16,920 nucleotides of DNA from an uncultured Caldilineales bacterium (GCA_937907455.1 CALESQ010000126.1:1-16920), one strand, 5' to 3'; counted from the first letter of the stretch, positions 6,080-12,993 are shown. The notes: generated from the letters alone by a model not told the origin. Made by a program: numbers and translations.

Positions 6080-6112
6080 TTGGTTCCTAGTTCGAGTCTA
6101 GGCGCAGGAGCC
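6080..6112 (+). other. tRNA-like 3' end, possible attP core
   Basis: CCTAG (6086-6090), TTCGAGT (6091-6097) and CTAGG (6098-6102) form a perfect T-arm with the conserved GTTCGA-C pattern. It is followed by CGCAGGA-G-CC, like a tRNA acceptor 3' strand. Upstream, TCCT (6024-6027) could pair with AGGA and CTGTTAG resembles an Asn anticodon loop, but no proper cloverleaf can be made. A tRNA 3' end directly after int is a classic attP arrangement. It may instead be a decayed tRNA or a coincidence. Confidence 0.4.
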
Positions 6113-6118
6113 TGCGCC
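6101..6118. repeat. Compact GC-rich hairpin overlapping the tRNA-like end
   Basis: GGCGCAGG (6101-6108) pairs with CCTGCGCC (6111-6118). Followed by CTTCTGGATC on the plus strand, so at best a poor terminator. It overlaps the putative acceptor-end sequence and could be a recombination-site arm. Confidence 0.4.
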
Positions 6119-6168
6119 CTTCTGGATCTATTTGGTTGTTAAGGATCGGTGGCAGGAGGGTGTCTACC

Positions 6169-6200
6169 GGCCGCGGTGTTCTGGCACCGCGGCCGACCCT
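6169..6200 (+). terminator. Stem-loop terminator between convergent genes
   Basis: GGCCGCGGTG (6169-6178) pairs perfectly with CACCGCGGCC (6185-6194) across a 6-nt loop, followed by GACCCTTTT on the plus strand. It lies between the rightward integrase and the leftward RHH gene and may end the integrase transcript. The minus-strand side lacks a T-run. Confidence 0.5.
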
Positions 6201-6202
6201 TT

Positions 6203-6364
6203 TCAGAGTGGCTTGCTCAGGTACTCGACGATCAGGTCTCGAACGAGGTCGCCCATCGGGCGCCGTTCGAGATGGGCGCGATCGTCGAGGTCGCGCTTCT
6301 GCTGCTCGGTGAGCAGCACCACCAGGCGGGCGTTGAATTTTTGGTCAGTAGGATTGTTTGTCAT
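6203..6364 (-). CDS. Ribbon-helix-helix (CopG-like) transcriptional regulator
   Basis: A 53-residue protein starting MTNNPTDQKFNARLVVLLT. FNARLVVLLT is the DNA-contacting beta strand, EQQKRDLDDRAHLERR helix 1 and MGDLVRDLIVEYLS helix 2, the RHH/Arc fold order. It would act as a dimer and probably regulates its own promoter and neighbours. A consensus promoter lies so close that the mRNA would be nearly leaderless. Its position between int and the late genes suits a lysogeny or copy-control repressor. Antitoxin is an alternative, but no toxin partner is visible. Confidence 0.7.
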   Translation of the reverse strand: MTNNPTDQKFNARLVVLLTEQQKRDLDDRAHLERRPMGDLVRDLIVEYLSKPL

Positions 6365-6373
6365 GGTGTGACA

Positions 6374-6402
6374 ACATTACCACACATTGCGCAGTTTGTC
6401 AA
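6374..6402 (-). promoter_or_regulatory. Consensus promoter of the RHH gene
   Basis: On the minus strand, TTGACA (6402-6397) and TAATGT (6379-6374) are spaced by 17 nt. The predicted start lies about 3 nt before the ATG (6364). TGACAA/TTGTCA and GTGTG/CACAC inverted elements overlap the promoter and are candidate operator half-sites for RHH autoregulation. Confidence 0.75.
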
Positions 6403-6430
6403 CTTAAATTAGCTCGACAGAGACGCGGGG

Positions 6431-6493
6431 TTGCGTTGTTTTCACTGCCAATGTAAAATAGGGCTTGACTCGTATCCATCGGTGGTGTAAAAT
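6431..6493 (+). promoter_or_regulatory. Two tandem sigma70-type promoters
   Basis: TTGCGT (6431-6436), 17 nt, TAAAAT (6454-6459), and TTGACT (6465-6470), 17 nt, TAAAAT (6488-6493). Both -10 boxes have the extended form TGTAAAAT and lie 34 bp apart. They face right towards the 54-aa gene. The second -10 overlaps the ATG at 6492, so only the first promoter would express that start. Confidence 0.65.
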
Positions 6494-6656
6494 GGAGCAG
6501 CAGGACACATTGCCGTTATCGCCGGAGATGATCCAACGCATCCAGGACGCAGTGATGGCAATAGCCACGGCGGGCTGGGGAGAGGTGCGGATCATCGTCG
6601 AGCGAGGCCAGCCGAAACGTCTGCTGGAGATACGCAGCGAGCGGCTGGCAAAATGA
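6492..6656 (+). CDS. Small YezD/DUF2292-like protein (54 aa)
   Basis: Starts MEQQDTLPLSPEMIQRIQDA. The pattern of a helix followed by GWGEVRIIVERGQPKRLLEI resembles small YezD/DUF2292-type proteins (helix, then a beta hairpin with a Gly turn), but this is a weak resemblance. Transcription from the downstream promoter would begin after this ATG, giving a possible shorter start at 6528 (MIQRIQ, 42 aa) that keeps the core. A strong terminator follows, so it is a monocistronic unit. Function unknown, perhaps a small regulator. Confidence 0.55.
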   Translation: MEQQDTLPLSPEMIQRIQDAVMAIATAGWGEVRIIVERGQPKRLLEIRSERLAK

Positions 6657-6690
6657 TAGCGGGGACAGTCTGCTAGAGGTGCGAGATCCC

Positions 6691-6723
6691 AGGACTGAGC
6701 AGGATGCTCAGTCCTTTTTGTTT
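6691..6723 (+). terminator. Strong rho-independent terminator
   Basis: AGGACTGAGC (6691-6700) and GCTCAGTCCT (6706-6715) form a perfect 10-bp stem with a 5-nt loop, followed by TTTTGTTT. It ends the transcript of the 54-aa gene. It lies directly before the first late gene (6742), so late transcription needs read-through or antitermination unless a promoter is hidden in the short gap. Confidence 0.9.
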
Positions 6724-6741
6724 GCCCCCCACGGAGGAGAG

Positions 6742-6969
6742 ATGATAGCCCCGAATGTTTTGAGCATCGCGATCATTGTAGCAGTCATGGCCCTGGCCGA
6801 CGGGTTTGCTGAGCAGATCCCGACTCTCGGTCAGCCGTGGGTGCCGTTTGCCGTGGTCGCCCTGGGCGCGCTGGTCAAGGGACTGCAGATCATCCTGGCG
6901 GACCTGCGGGCGCGTGAGATGGGCATGACGGCTGTGCAGTCCAGGCTGTGGCGTTTGCTGGCAGGATAG
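6742..6969 (+). CDS. Holin-like small membrane protein (75 aa)
   Basis: ATG 6742 has a very strong ribosome-binding site (GGAGGAGA). Residues about 3-23 (PNVLSIAIIVAVMALADGF) and 33-53 (WVPFAVVALGALVKGLQIIL) are two membrane helices joined by a short loop, with a basic C-terminal tail (RAREMGMTAVQSRLWRL). Size and layout fit class II holins, but no endolysin gene is next to it. The HNH gene starts 4 nt after its stop. Holin is inferred from topology, not from a family motif. Confidence 0.55.
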   Translation: MIAPNVLSIAIIVAVMALADGFAEQIPTLGQPWVPFAVVALGALVKGLQIILADLRAREMGMTAVQSRLWRLLAG

Positions 6970-6973
6970 CACC

Positions 6974-7423
6974 ATGCCACGGCGAGCAGCTACTCCCTGC
7001 AAGATCCCCGGATGTCCCGGCCTGGTCAGGCCGGGCGATGCCGCGTGCAGCGCTGGGCACGGGCTGGCCAGCCAGCGTGTCGATGTGCAGCGACAGTCTG
7101 CCCACGCGCGCGGTTACGGTGCGCGCTGGCGGAGGCGACGGTTACGCTATCTACGTGCAAATCCATTATGCGTCGACCCGTTCGGCACCCACCGCGGCGC
7201 ACCGGTGCCAGCTACCGATGTCGATCACATCGTAGACCGTCGTCGCGGAGGGAGCGACGATGCGAGCAATCTCCAGGCGTTGTGCCACTCGTGCCATAGT
7301 CGCAAGACGGCAGGGGGAGGGGGGAGTAAATCTCTGGAAGCTGGCCGTCGAGAGACCGTCGGGGGAGCCAGCGCACACGACCGCGAAATTCGATGGGGGG
7401 GGGGAGTAGGGGATGGCGACTAG
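6974..7423 (+). CDS. HNH endonuclease next to terminase
   Basis: A 149-residue protein. Residues 9-29 hold a Cys/His cluster (C9, C14, C25, H29). Residues about 50-110 are the HNH domain: RWRRRRLRYL, PLC, DVDHI (H85), SNLQAL (N99) and CHSCH (C104, C107, H108), all key residues present. In HK97-like phages, HNH proteins beside the terminase help specific DNA cleavage during packaging. The C-terminal tail (about 112-149) is Gly-rich and overlaps the small-terminase start. It contains a run of 10 Gs (7395-7404), so the real C-terminus could differ if that run is miscounted. Confidence 0.85.
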   Translation: MPRRAATPCKIPGCPGLVRPGDAACSAGHGLASQRVDVQRQSAHARGYGARWRRRRLRYLRANPLCVDPFGTHRGAPVPATDVDHIVDRRRGGSDDASNLQALCHSCHSRKTAGGGGSKSLEAGRRETVGGASAHDREIRWGGGVGDGD

Positions 7424-7901
7424 AGGGCGGCCGCCGTTGCCGACGGCGATCAAGCAGCTGCGGGGGAATCCGGGGAAGCGCGCGCTGAACCAGGACGAGC
7501 CGCAGTTTGTGGCGCGGGTGCCGGCGTGCCCGCGGTGGCTGACGGGCGGGGCGCGGGAGGAGTGGCGACGGGTGGCGCGGACGCTGGCGGATGCTGGGGT
7601 GCTGACGGAGGTGGACCGGGCGGCGCTGCTGGCGTATTGCGTGTCGTATCAGCGGTGGGTGGATGCGGAGCGGCAGGTGGCGGAGAAGGGGGTGGTCTTG
7701 AAAACGGTGAACGGGAACATCATCGAGAACCCTTACCTGTCGGTGGCGAAGCGGGCGATGCGGGACATGCTGGCGGCGATGCAGCAGTTCGGGATGACAC
7801 CGGCGTCGCGGAGTCGGGTGCAGGCGGCGACGGGTGGGGAGGCTGAGATGAGCCTGGCGGAGCTACTGTTTGCGGGGGTGAGCGATGACGCAACGGTCTG
7901 A
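7413..7901 (+). CDS. Phage terminase small subunit, P27 family
   Basis: A 162-residue protein. The N-terminus MATRGRPPLPTAIKQLRGNP is the P27-family signature, followed by CPRWLTGGAREEWRRV and the helical ADAGVLTEVDRAALLAYCVS, RWVDAERQV and NPYLSVAKRAMRDMLAAMQQ blocks; FGMTPASRSRV near the end is also typical. It recognises packaging-site DNA and hands it to the large subunit. It overlaps the HNH gene by 11 nt and the methyltransferase gene by 17 nt, so the late genes are tightly packed. Length is normal for the family. Confidence 0.92.
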   Translation: MATRGRPPLPTAIKQLRGNPGKRALNQDEPQFVARVPACPRWLTGGAREEWRRVARTLADAGVLTEVDRAALLAYCVSYQRWVDAERQVAEKGVVLKTVNGNIIENPYLSVAKRAMRDMLAAMQQFGMTPASRSRVQAATGGEAEMSLAELLFAGVSDDATV

Positions 7902-9204
7902 CGCGCCGGGGGTTGAGCTGGGGTATATTGCGGAGGGGTTGCGGGGGCTGGCGGTGCCGGTGGGGGAGCTGCACGAGGACCCGGCGAATGTGCGGAGGGG
8001 GCACGCGGTGGATCGGATCGCGGCGAGTCTGACGGCGTATGGGCAGCGGAAGCCGGTGGTGGCGAACCGCGCCCAGGGCGGGAAAATCGAGGCGGGGAAC
8101 GGGACCTACCGGGCGGCCAAGGGGCTGGGGTGGTCGCATATTGCGGTGGTGTGGGTGGAGGACGACCCGGCGACGGCGGCGGGGTACGGGATTGCTGACA
8201 ACCGGCTGGGGGATCTGAGCGAGTGGGACCTGGAGGGGCTGGCGGAGACGGTGCAATCGCTGGAGGATGTGTTTACGGGGTTCACGGCGTTGGAGCTGGA
8301 CGAGCTGCTGCCGTCGCAGGCCGGGAAGGGGGAGGATCCCGGGCCGCAGGTGGACCGGGCGGAGGAGCTGCGGGCGAAGTGGGGAGTGGAGGCCGGGCAG
8401 GTTTGGCAACTGGGCGACCACCGGCTGATCTGCGGGGACTGCACGGACCCGGAGACGGTGCGGCGGGGAATGGATGGTGAGCAGGCGGACTATATCCTCA
8501 CTGATCCGCCCTATTGCTCCGGCGGGTTCCAGGAGAGTGGCCGGAGCCGCGGATCGGTGGGCACTACGGCGGTACACAAGCAGATTGCGGCGGACACGCT
8601 GTCCACGCGGGGCTATATGGCGCTGATCAAGGCGATGCTGTCAGCGGCGGACACCTCGGCGGCGTATGTGTTCACCGATTGGCGGATGTGGGTTAATCTC
8701 TTTGATGCTGTCGAGTCGTCTGGGTTTGGGGTGCGGCAGATGATTGTGTGGGACAAAGAGACGCCGGGTATGGGCCACGGCTGGCGTGCGCAGCATGAAC
8801 TGATTTTGTTCGCGCTGAAGGGGACGATCTCATTCGACAAATTCAGCCACGCTCAGGGGAACGTCATTCAGGCGAAACGGACTGGGAACCGGGAGCATAC
8901 GACGGAGAAGCCGCTGGAGGTGCTGGAAACGATCATCGGCGTTATGCAGGACATGCGGGTGGTGTATGATCCGTTTGCGGGGAGCGGTACGACCCTCATT
9001 GCGTGCGAGCGGCTGGGGAGGCGGTGCCGGGCGGTGGAGATTGACCCCGGCTACGTGGCGGTGGCGTTGGAGCGGTGGGGGGTGATGACGGGGGGGACGC
9101 CGGTGCTGGCGGAGCGGTCGGGGGAGCGGCCGGGGGACGGGCCGGGGCTGGCGGAGCGGTCGGGGGACGGGCCGGAGCGGTTGGAGCGGGAGGTGGTGGC
9201 ATGA
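7885..9204 (+). CDS. ParB-like / DNA methyltransferase fusion
   Basis: A 439-residue protein. Residues about 25-110 are a ParB-like domain (PVGELHEDPANVR, AYGQRKPVVANR, EAGNGTYRAAKGLG). The rest is an adenine-N6 or cytosine-N4 DNA methyltransferase: DPPY (207-210) is the catalytic motif IV and DPFAGSGT (362-369) the SAM-binding motif I. Motif IV before motif I fits the beta-class layout. It ends in repeats of LAERSGDGPG-like sequence (408-430). Such fusions occur beside terminase genes in several phages and may protect or mark DNA before packaging. It overlaps TerS by 17 nt and TerL by ATGA; no cognate restriction enzyme is visible. Confidence 0.88.
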   Translation: MTQRSDAPGVELGYIAEGLRGLAVPVGELHEDPANVRRGHAVDRIAASLTAYGQRKPVVANRAQGGKIEAGNGTYRAAKGLGWSHIAVVWVEDDPATAAGYGIADNRLGDLSEWDLEGLAETVQSLEDVFTGFTALELDELLPSQAGKGEDPGPQVDRAEELRAKWGVEAGQVWQLGDHRLICGDCTDPETVRRGMDGEQADYILTDPPYCSGGFQESGRSRGSVGTTAVHKQIAADTLSTRGYMALIKAMLSAADTSAAYVFTDWRMWVNLFDAVESSGFGVRQMIVWDKETPGMGHGWRAQHELILFALKGTISFDKFSHAQGNVIQAKRTGNREHTTEKPLEVLETIIGVMQDMRVVYDPFAGSGTTLIACERLGRRCRAVEIDPGYVAVALERWGVMTGGTPVLAERSGERPGDGPGLAERSGDGPERLEREVVA

Positions 9205-10781
9205 GTGGGGTGGTGGTGTCGCCGCGGCCGGCGGGGGGGAGGTTCGATAAGCGCGCGGCGGATGTGGCGGTGCTGTTTTTCGAGCGGATCCTGCACCATG
9301 TGAAGGGGGAGTGGAGCGGGCAGGCGTTTGCGTTGCAGCGGTGGCAGGCGGATATTGTGCGGGCGCTGTTTGGCTGGAAACGGCCGGACGGGGCGCGCTG
9401 CTACCGGCGGGCGTATATCGAGATCCCGCGGAAGAACGGGAAGTCAACGCTCGCTGCTGGGATCGGGCTGCTGCTGCTGTTTGCGGACGACGAGCCGGGG
9501 GCGGAGATCTACAGCGCGGCGGCGGATCGGGATCAGGCGGCGATTGTGTTCGACGTGGCGCGGCAGATGGTGGAGACCTCGCCGCAGTTGCAGCGGCTGG
9601 CGGAGGTGTTCAAACGGGCGATCACGGCGCCCAGCACGCGGTCGTCGTACAAGGTGCTGTCGGCGGATGCGTTCACGAAACACGGCCTGAACGCGCATGG
9701 GGTGATTTTCGACGAGCTGCACGCACAGCCGACGCGGGAGCTGTGGGACGTGTTGACCACCTCGACGGGCGCGCGGCGGCAGCCGATGGTGGTGGCGATC
9801 ACGACGGCGGGATTTGACCGGGAGAGCATCTGCTGGGAGCAGCATGAGTATGCGCGGCAGGTGGCGCAGGGGCTGATCGAGGACGCGGCCTTCTTCGCTT
9901 TCATCGCGGCGGCGGACGAGGAGGACGACTGGACGGACCCGGCGGTGTGGGCGGCGGCGAACCCTGGGCTGGGGGTGTCGGTCAAACTGGAGTATCTGGA
10001 GCAGGAGTGCCTGCGAGCGAAGAATTCGCCGGCGTACCAAAACACGTTCCGCCGGCTGCACCTGAACCAGTGGACGCAGCAGGAAACCAGGTGGCTGGAC
10101 CTGGCGATGTGGGAGCGGTGCGGGTTTGAGGTGCGGGAGGAGGAACTGGCGGGCCGGCGCTGCTATGCGGGGCTTGACCTGGCCTCGACGACGGATATTG
10201 CGGCGCTGGCGCTGGTGTTTCCGCCGGCGGAGAGCGGGGAGCCGTACCAGGTGGTGATGCGGTTCTGGGTGCCGGGGGAGGGGCTGGCGGAGCGCGGGCG
10301 GCGGGATCGGGTGAACTATGAGGCGTGGGCGCGGGATGGCTTCTTGACGGCGACGCCGGGGAACGCGATCGACTACGAGCGGATCCGGACGGATATCGAG
10401 GCGCTGGGGGAGCGGTACGACATCGGCGACGTGGCGTTTGACCGGTGGGGCGCGGTGCAGATGAGCCAGCAGCTGGAGGGGGCCGGGTTCACGATGGCGG
10501 CGATGGGGCAGGGGTTCCAGTCGATGTCGCCGCCCACCAAGGAATTGCTGAGGCTGGTGGTGACGGAGCAGATCGCGCATGGCCGGCATCCGGTGCTGCG
10601 GTGGATGGCGGATAATCTGGTGGTGCAGACGGACCCGGCGGGCAACATCAAGCCGAACAAGGCCAAATCGACGGCCAGGATCGACGGGATGGTGGCGCTG
10701 ATCATGGGGCTGGATCGGGCGACGCGGCACGGTGGGGGCGAGAAATCGGTCTATGAGACACGGGGGTTGCGGACACTATGA
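9201..10781 (+). CDS. Phage terminase large subunit
   Basis: A 526-residue packaging motor. ATG 9201 overlaps the methyltransferase stop (ATGA). The ATPase domain has Walker A IPRKNGKST (75-83), Walker B VIFDELH (168-174) and the coupling TTAG (201-204). The RNase H-like nuclease domain has GLDLASTTD (324-332, D326 acidic), VAFDRW (D414) and RIDGMVAL (D495) as metal-binding acidic candidates. It pumps DNA into the prohead through the portal and cuts concatemers. Length and motif order are typical of the HK97-like group. It overlaps the CHAT gene by ATGA, so both are probably translated together. Confidence 0.95.
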   Translation: MSGVVVSPRPAGGRFDKRAADVAVLFFERILHHVKGEWSGQAFALQRWQADIVRALFGWKRPDGARCYRRAYIEIPRKNGKSTLAAGIGLLLLFADDEPGAEIYSAAADRDQAAIVFDVARQMVETSPQLQRLAEVFKRAITAPSTRSSYKVLSADAFTKHGLNAHGVIFDELHAQPTRELWDVLTTSTGARRQPMVVAITTAGFDRESICWEQHEYARQVAQGLIEDAAFFAFIAAADEEDDWTDPAVWAAANPGLGVSVKLEYLEQECLRAKNSPAYQNTFRRLHLNQWTQQETRWLDLAMWERCGFEVREEELAGRRCYAGLDLASTTDIAALALVFPPAESGEPYQVVMRFWVPGEGLAERGRRDRVNYEAWARDGFLTATPGNAIDYERIRTDIEALGERYDIGDVAFDRWGAVQMSQQLEGAGFTMAAMGQGFQSMSPPTKELLRLVVTEQIAHGRHPVLRWMADNLVVQTDPAGNIKPNKAKSTARIDGMVALIMGLDRATRHGGGEKSVYETRGLRTL

Positions 10782-11422
10782 CGGATCGCGGGATACTGGT
10801 GATTGCGCCGCAGAGCGACGTGCAGGGGATCGGGGACCTGCGCGCGGCGGCGAACGGGTTTCGGTTGCAGGTGCTGGACGGGATGGTGACGGCGCGGGAG
10901 GTGCTGGCGCAGATCAGCTCCGGGCGCTATGCGGTGGTGCATTTCGCGGGGCATGGGCTGCGGGCGGGGTTGCAGGCGAGCGATGGGGTGATCGAGGAGC
11001 GGTATCTGGAGCTGGCGATGCAGGAGGGGGGGCCGGAGCTGGTGGTGCTGAACTCGTGCGGCTCGATCCACATGGCGGCGCAGCTGTACCGGGCGGGAGC
11101 GGCGCCGCGGGTGATCGGCTGGCGGCAGGAGGTGGAGGACGGGACGGCCATCGAGTGGGCGACGGCGTTTTATCGGTCGCTGGCGATGGGGACGGACTAC
11201 TGGGAGGCATTTGCGGCGAGTGTGGAGCTGCTGAGCGACCGGCGGCCGGGCTTCGAGGCGCCGATTCTGCTGAACGGGCGGATCACGAGCCTGGAGCAGC
11301 GAGTGGAGGCGATCCAGGAGCGGCTGGACGGGCGGGCGATTGTGCCGCATTGGCTGTTGGGGCTGGCTGTGCTGGCGGGCGTGGCGTTCGTGCTGATTGA
11401 CAGGTCGGAGCGTGGCAAATGA
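10778..11422 (+). CDS. CHAT-domain (caspase-like) protease with C-terminal membrane helix
   Basis: A 214-residue protein. The caspase-like fold order is visible: strand ILVIAP (6-11), strand plus catalytic-His box YAVVHFAGHG (51-60, H59), strand plus catalytic-Cys box ELVVLNSCGS (87-96, C94), then AAQLYRAGAAPRVIGWRQ and an acidic, aromatic helical stretch typical of CHAT proteins. Residues 170-184 are coiled-coil-like. Residues 192-207 (WLLGLAVLAGVAFVLI) form a membrane helix with a basic tail. It overlaps TerL and the fibre-like gene by ATGA. CHAT proteases act in bacterial defence and cell death; in a phage late operon the role is unknown. The separate prohead protease argues against head maturation. 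Confidence 0.8.
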   Translation: MTDRGILVIAPQSDVQGIGDLRAAANGFRLQVLDGMVTAREVLAQISSGRYAVVHFAGHGLRAGLQASDGVIEERYLELAMQEGGPELVVLNSCGSIHMAAQLYRAGAAPRVIGWRQEVEDGTAIEWATAFYRSLAMGTDYWEAFAASVELLSDRRPGFEAPILLNGRITSLEQRVEAIQERLDGRAIVPHWLLGLAVLAGVAFVLIDRSERGK

Positions 11423-12543
11423 GCGTGGCGATACGGACGGCCACAAGAATACAAGACCAGGACGACGCCCCCAGCCTTGGCGCGGGCCAGGACGGCTACG
11501 CGTTGACGTGGGACAACGCCAGCGGTGCGTTCGTGGCGACGGCGCTGACTGGTTCTGGATTGGCGGCTGACGGTAGTGTGACGGGGGCAACCAGCCAGGC
11601 GCAGGCGTTCACAAACGGCATCATCGGGCCGACCTGGAAGCCGGTCACGGACAGCACGGCGGCACTGCAACTACAAAACGCGGCGGGGACGGCGATCCTG
11701 ACGGTGGACACGATCAACAGTAGAATAGGAATCGGAAACGCAAGTCCTTCTTATGCACTGGATGTGGCTACAAGCATTCGGGTTCCGCAAGATACTGGAA
11801 TGTACATCACAGGTGACACTAAAGCAACTAGCACTTACGACGCTAGTTGGGGTCACTTATATGCAAATATAACATTTCAGCCAGTTGCTACTAATAAGGA
11901 TTTAGTTTTCAAATTCAAACCATCTGGCACCGCGGATAGTGGGGTTATGGAGTTTTTCAATGATAAAAACGATCTTACCAATTACAGCAGAGTGATCTTC
12001 AAGTCGTTTTCAGACAGATTTTGGATCAGAGGACAAAAGGGCGGAACCGGCGCGTACATGCCGATTTACATCGGTGCTAACAGCACCGAGACGCAATTAG
12101 CTTTACCTATAGACGGCAGGGTAGGCGTTGGCTTGATTGCACCCGACAGTCAGCTTCACGTCCAGCTTGACGACGCAGCCACAAACGCTGTCTCGCAACT
12201 GCTGACGCTCAGTCACAACACCAGCGGCACGGCTGCGGCGGGGTTTGGCAGCGGCGTGTTGTGGGAGCTTAAGAGCAGCACGACGGCTGACCAGAGTGCT
12301 GCGCGTGTCCAGGCGCTGTGGTACGAGGCGACGCACGCCACGCGCAAGGCCGATCTTGTGCTGACAGCCTACGACACGGCAGAGCGCGAAGGGCTGCGCA
12401 TTCGTGGCGACGGCAGCGAACCGGCGATTGGCTTCTACGGTGTGACACCGATTGCACGGGCAACACTGGCAACGGGCGCGGGCGCATCGGTGGACGATGT
12501 GATTACGGCGCTGCAAAACTTGGGTCTAGTTAAACAATCATAA
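11419..12543 (+). CDS. Tail-fibre-like / receptor-binding structural protein
   Basis: A 374-residue protein with no clear enzyme motif. SRIGIGNASPSYALDV (about 101-116) and GRVGVGLIAPDSQLHV (about 233-248) are two copies of the GxVGIG..sP...L.V repeat typical of phage fibres and adhesins. The N-terminus is Ala/Gly/Thr-rich. The middle, codons about 101-231, is encoded by much more AT-rich DNA than the flanks (roughly 38% versus about 70% GC by hand count), pointing to a swapped module. It overlaps the CHAT stop by ATGA. I infer receptor binding from the repeat and mosaicism; the exact position on the virion is unknown. Confidence 0.65.
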   Translation: MSVAIRTATRIQDQDDAPSLGAGQDGYALTWDNASGAFVATALTGSGLAADGSVTGATSQAQAFTNGIIGPTWKPVTDSTAALQLQNAAGTAILTVDTINSRIGIGNASPSYALDVATSIRVPQDTGMYITGDTKATSTYDASWGHLYANITFQPVATNKDLVFKFKPSGTADSGVMEFFNDKNDLTNYSRVIFKSFSDRFWIRGQKGGTGAYMPIYIGANSTETQLALPIDGRVGVGLIAPDSQLHVQLDDAATNAVSQLLTLSHNTSGTAAAGFGSGVLWELKSSTTADQSAARVQALWYEATHATRKADLVLTAYDTAEREGLRIRGDGSEPAIGFYGVTPIARATLATGAGASVDDVITALQNLGLVKQS

Positions 12544-12558
12544 CGGAGGCACGACAGC

Positions 12559-12810
12559 ATGGCACGCGAGCAGGACTATTACACACTGGCACGGCAGGCA
12601 AACACGGCGATCTGGGACGCGCTGAATGATCTGGTGGCGTTGCAGCGAGAGTGGGACGCGATGGATTTTGGAAACACGCTCGAGCCGGGCGCAGGCGCAA
12701 ACGACGGCCTGACCAAGACTGAGATTGGCGCGGTGGTGTTCGACACGACCAATGCGATGCTGGCTGTGCTGGCGGCGGGCCATGCAACGAACATGGCAAA
12801 ACTGCTATGA
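12559..12810 (+). CDS. Small hypothetical late protein (83 aa)
   Basis: Starts MAREQDYYTLARQANTA with GGAGG upstream. It is predicted mainly helical (ALNDLVALQREWDAM, VVFDTTNAMLAVLAAGHATN). A small virion, head-tail or baseplate protein is possible but not shown by motif. It overlaps the next gene by ATGA. It sits 15 nt after the fibre-like gene. Confidence 0.6.
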   Translation: MAREQDYYTLARQANTAIWDALNDLVALQREWDAMDFGNTLEPGAGANDGLTKTEIGAVVFDTTNAMLAVLAAGHATNMAKLL

Positions 12811-12989
12811 GCGAGATGACACCGACTGAGGCGGCGGCGCTGGTGGAAGCGGACAAGCAACGGCGCAGCAAGGCGGCTGCTGAGGCTGTGGCCGCGGCGC
12901 TGCATGAGTATGAGTGCGACCTGGTAGCACTGCCGCAGATCGCAGCGGATGGCCGCGTGGTGGCCGTGGTGCAGATCGCGGCGAGGTGA
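12807..12989 (+). CDS. Small helical hypothetical protein (60 aa)
   Basis: Starts MSEMTPTEAAALVEADKQRR. Residues 6-35 are an Ala/Glu/Lys-rich helix with coiled-coil potential, followed by a beta-like segment (VALPQIAADGRVVAVVQIA). It overlaps the 83-aa gene by ATGA and ends just before the next gene. No family is recognised; the overlap and position support translation. Confidence 0.5.
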   Translation: MSEMTPTEAAALVEADKQRRSKAAAEAVAAALHEYECDLVALPQIAADGRVVAVVQIAAR

Positions 12990-12993
12990 GACG

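Noticed and set aside
6024..6112. Complete functional tRNA-Asn gene
   Set aside because: Only the T-arm folds correctly; acceptor pairs fail after four bases and D and anticodon arms do not form.
6203..6656. Toxin-antitoxin pair formed by the RHH and 54-aa genes
   Set aside because: They are divergent with separate promoters, and the 54-aa protein shows no toxin motif.
7720..8577. Open minus-strand frame opposite TerS and the methyltransferase gene
   Set aside because: Low-complexity Pro/Arg translation and overlap with well supported genes.
9444..10730. Long open minus-strand frame opposite the large terminase
   Set aside because: No motif, strongly biased composition, and the plus strand has all terminase motifs.
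11419..12543. Diversity-generating retroelement target in the fibre-like gene
   Set aside because: No reverse transcriptase or template repeat is visible in the window.
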